Notes under the pieces: model-generated | Databases searched by the model: none | What the model was told of the DNA's origin: nothing | Seen by the model: the letters and a program-made list of their open reading frames with translations, nothing else | Translations under genes and position numbers: made by a program | Part shown: positions 6,599 through 7,189 of the stretch, in pieces | Layout of the letters: each line of letters begins with the position of its first letter | Numbering within the stretch: position 1 is the first letter of the stretch | Source of the DNA: Clostridiales bacterium UBA3953 | GTDB lineage: Bacteria > Bacillota > Clostridia > Oscillospirales > CAG-272 | Assembly: GCA_002385415.1 (NCBI GenBank) | Contig: DGDL01000028.1 | Coordinates: forward strand, 1 to 7,189 | Length of the DNA: 7,189 bases | Reading direction: 5' to 3'

Positions 6599-7189
6599 TT
6601 GAATATCGATACGAAACAACTGCTTGCCGCGCTGTGCGAGATACCGACGGTATCGGGGTTTGAAGCGCGTGGCGCCGATGCGCTGGATGCGCTCGCGCTC
6701 CGGTATTTCGACGAGGTAAAGCACACGCCCGTCGGAAACCATATTTACATTAAGCGCTGTGGCAAGCCAAACGCAAAGAAAATTCTGATTGACGCACATT
6801 TTGACGAGATTGGATTTCTTGTCAGCGATATAGTGCCCGCCATAAAAGACGGCGGCGACGACCTTACGGGGTTTCTCAGATTTGTACCGGTCGGCGGCGT
6901 CGACCGGCGCCTGCTTTCCAGCGCCGAGGTTACGGTTTGGGGCAAACAGCCCATCCCGGGCGTCATCACCTCCACGCCGCCGCATCTTCAAAAAAGCAAT
7001 GACGCCGATAAGCTGCCCGAGTTTGACAAGCTCTTTATCGAAACCGGCTATACGGTACGCGAGCTGCGGGAGCTTGCGCCAATCGGAACGCCGGTTACAT
7101 TCGCTCCCGGCGTGCTGGAGCTGAAAAACGGCAGGATAGGAAGCAAATCGCTGGACGACAAAGCCTGTATCGCCGCTATCATTGAAACA
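6599..7189 (+). CDS. M42-family metallopeptidase (glutamyl aminopeptidase/endoglucanase-type), 3' truncated
   Basis: A cytoplasmic aminopeptidase of the M42 family, which uses two metal ions and trims peptides. Only the first 197 of roughly 330-360 residues are inside the window. Read from a TTG start, the protein begins MNIDTKQLLAALCEIPTVSG, the usual opening for this family. DAHFDEIGFLV follows, in which H67 is the first metal ligand. A small beta domain, inserted as usual between the metal-binding halves, spans about residues 80-165 (with RFVPVGGVDRRLLSSAEV and GVITSTPPH). GSKSLDDKAC then carries the bridging metal ligand D186. The later Glu and His ligands lie beyond the window edge. It sits 45 bases after cdd on the same strand and may share its transcript. 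Nothing visible links it functionally to nucleoside salvage. Substrate preference cannot be told from this part. Confidence 0.88.
   Translation, partial: MNIDTKQLLAALCEIPTVSGFEARGADALDALALRYFDEVKHTPVGNHIYIKRCGKPNAKKILIDAHFDEIGFLVSDIVPAIKDGGDDLTGFLRFVPVGGVDRRLLSSAEVTVWGKQPIPGVITSTPPHLQKSNDADKLPEFDKLFIETGYTVRELRELAPIGTPVTFAPGVLELKNGRIGSKSLDDKACIAAIIET

Noticed and set aside
1..7189. CRISPR array, tRNA, insertion sequence, phage or defence genes
   Set aside because: No repeated spacer pattern, cloverleaf, transposase, integrase or toxin-antitoxin-like gene was seen; every sizeable stretch is occupied by a recognised metabolic gene.

Overview
The window looks like a chromosomal metabolic region of an anaerobic, moderately GC-rich Firmicute, most likely a Clostridia/Oscillospiraceae-type gut bacterium. 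This is inferred from the gene content (an ECF transporter S component, a DUF362 ferredoxin protein, a flavoredoxin-like protein, a prokaryotic GtaA-like protein), from the strong purine-rich ribosome binding sites, and from codon use that mixes GC-rich third positions with many ATA isoleucines. No marker gene fixes the taxon. All eight genes lie on the + strand and are tightly packed. The first is cut by the left edge and the last by the right edge.

Left unit (1-3827): a pyridoxal/pyridoxamine kinase-like gene (5' truncated) is followed after 22 bases by a small membrane protein of the ECF S-component type. Together they suggest uptake of a B6 vitamer and its trapping by phosphorylation. Next come a flavin reductase-like (flavoredoxin-type) protein and, five bases after its stop, a 642-residue protein of the glutaminase A (GtaA/DUF4965/DUF1793) family without a signal peptide. 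A 14-bp hairpin with a short T-run follows and probably ends this unit.

Right unit (3944-7189): a DUF362 protein with two [4Fe-4S] cysteine clusters overlaps phosphopentomutase (deoB) by four bases. deoB overlaps cytidine deaminase (cdd) by eleven bases. After a 45-base gap an M42-family metallopeptidase begins at a TTG codon and runs off the window. deoB and cdd form a clear nucleoside-salvage pair: cytidine is deaminated, and (deoxy)ribose-1-phosphate is converted to (deoxy)ribose-5-phosphate for central metabolism. Why an iron-sulfur DUF362 protein is translationally coupled to them is not evident.

No tRNA, rRNA, CRISPR array, insertion sequence, phage gene or defence system was seen. No intergenic stretch exceeds 300 bases; the longest is 3828-3943. 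The window is mostly ordinary housekeeping and salvage metabolism. The points most worth a second look are the uncharacterised GtaA-like and DUF362 proteins and the partners they are coupled to.
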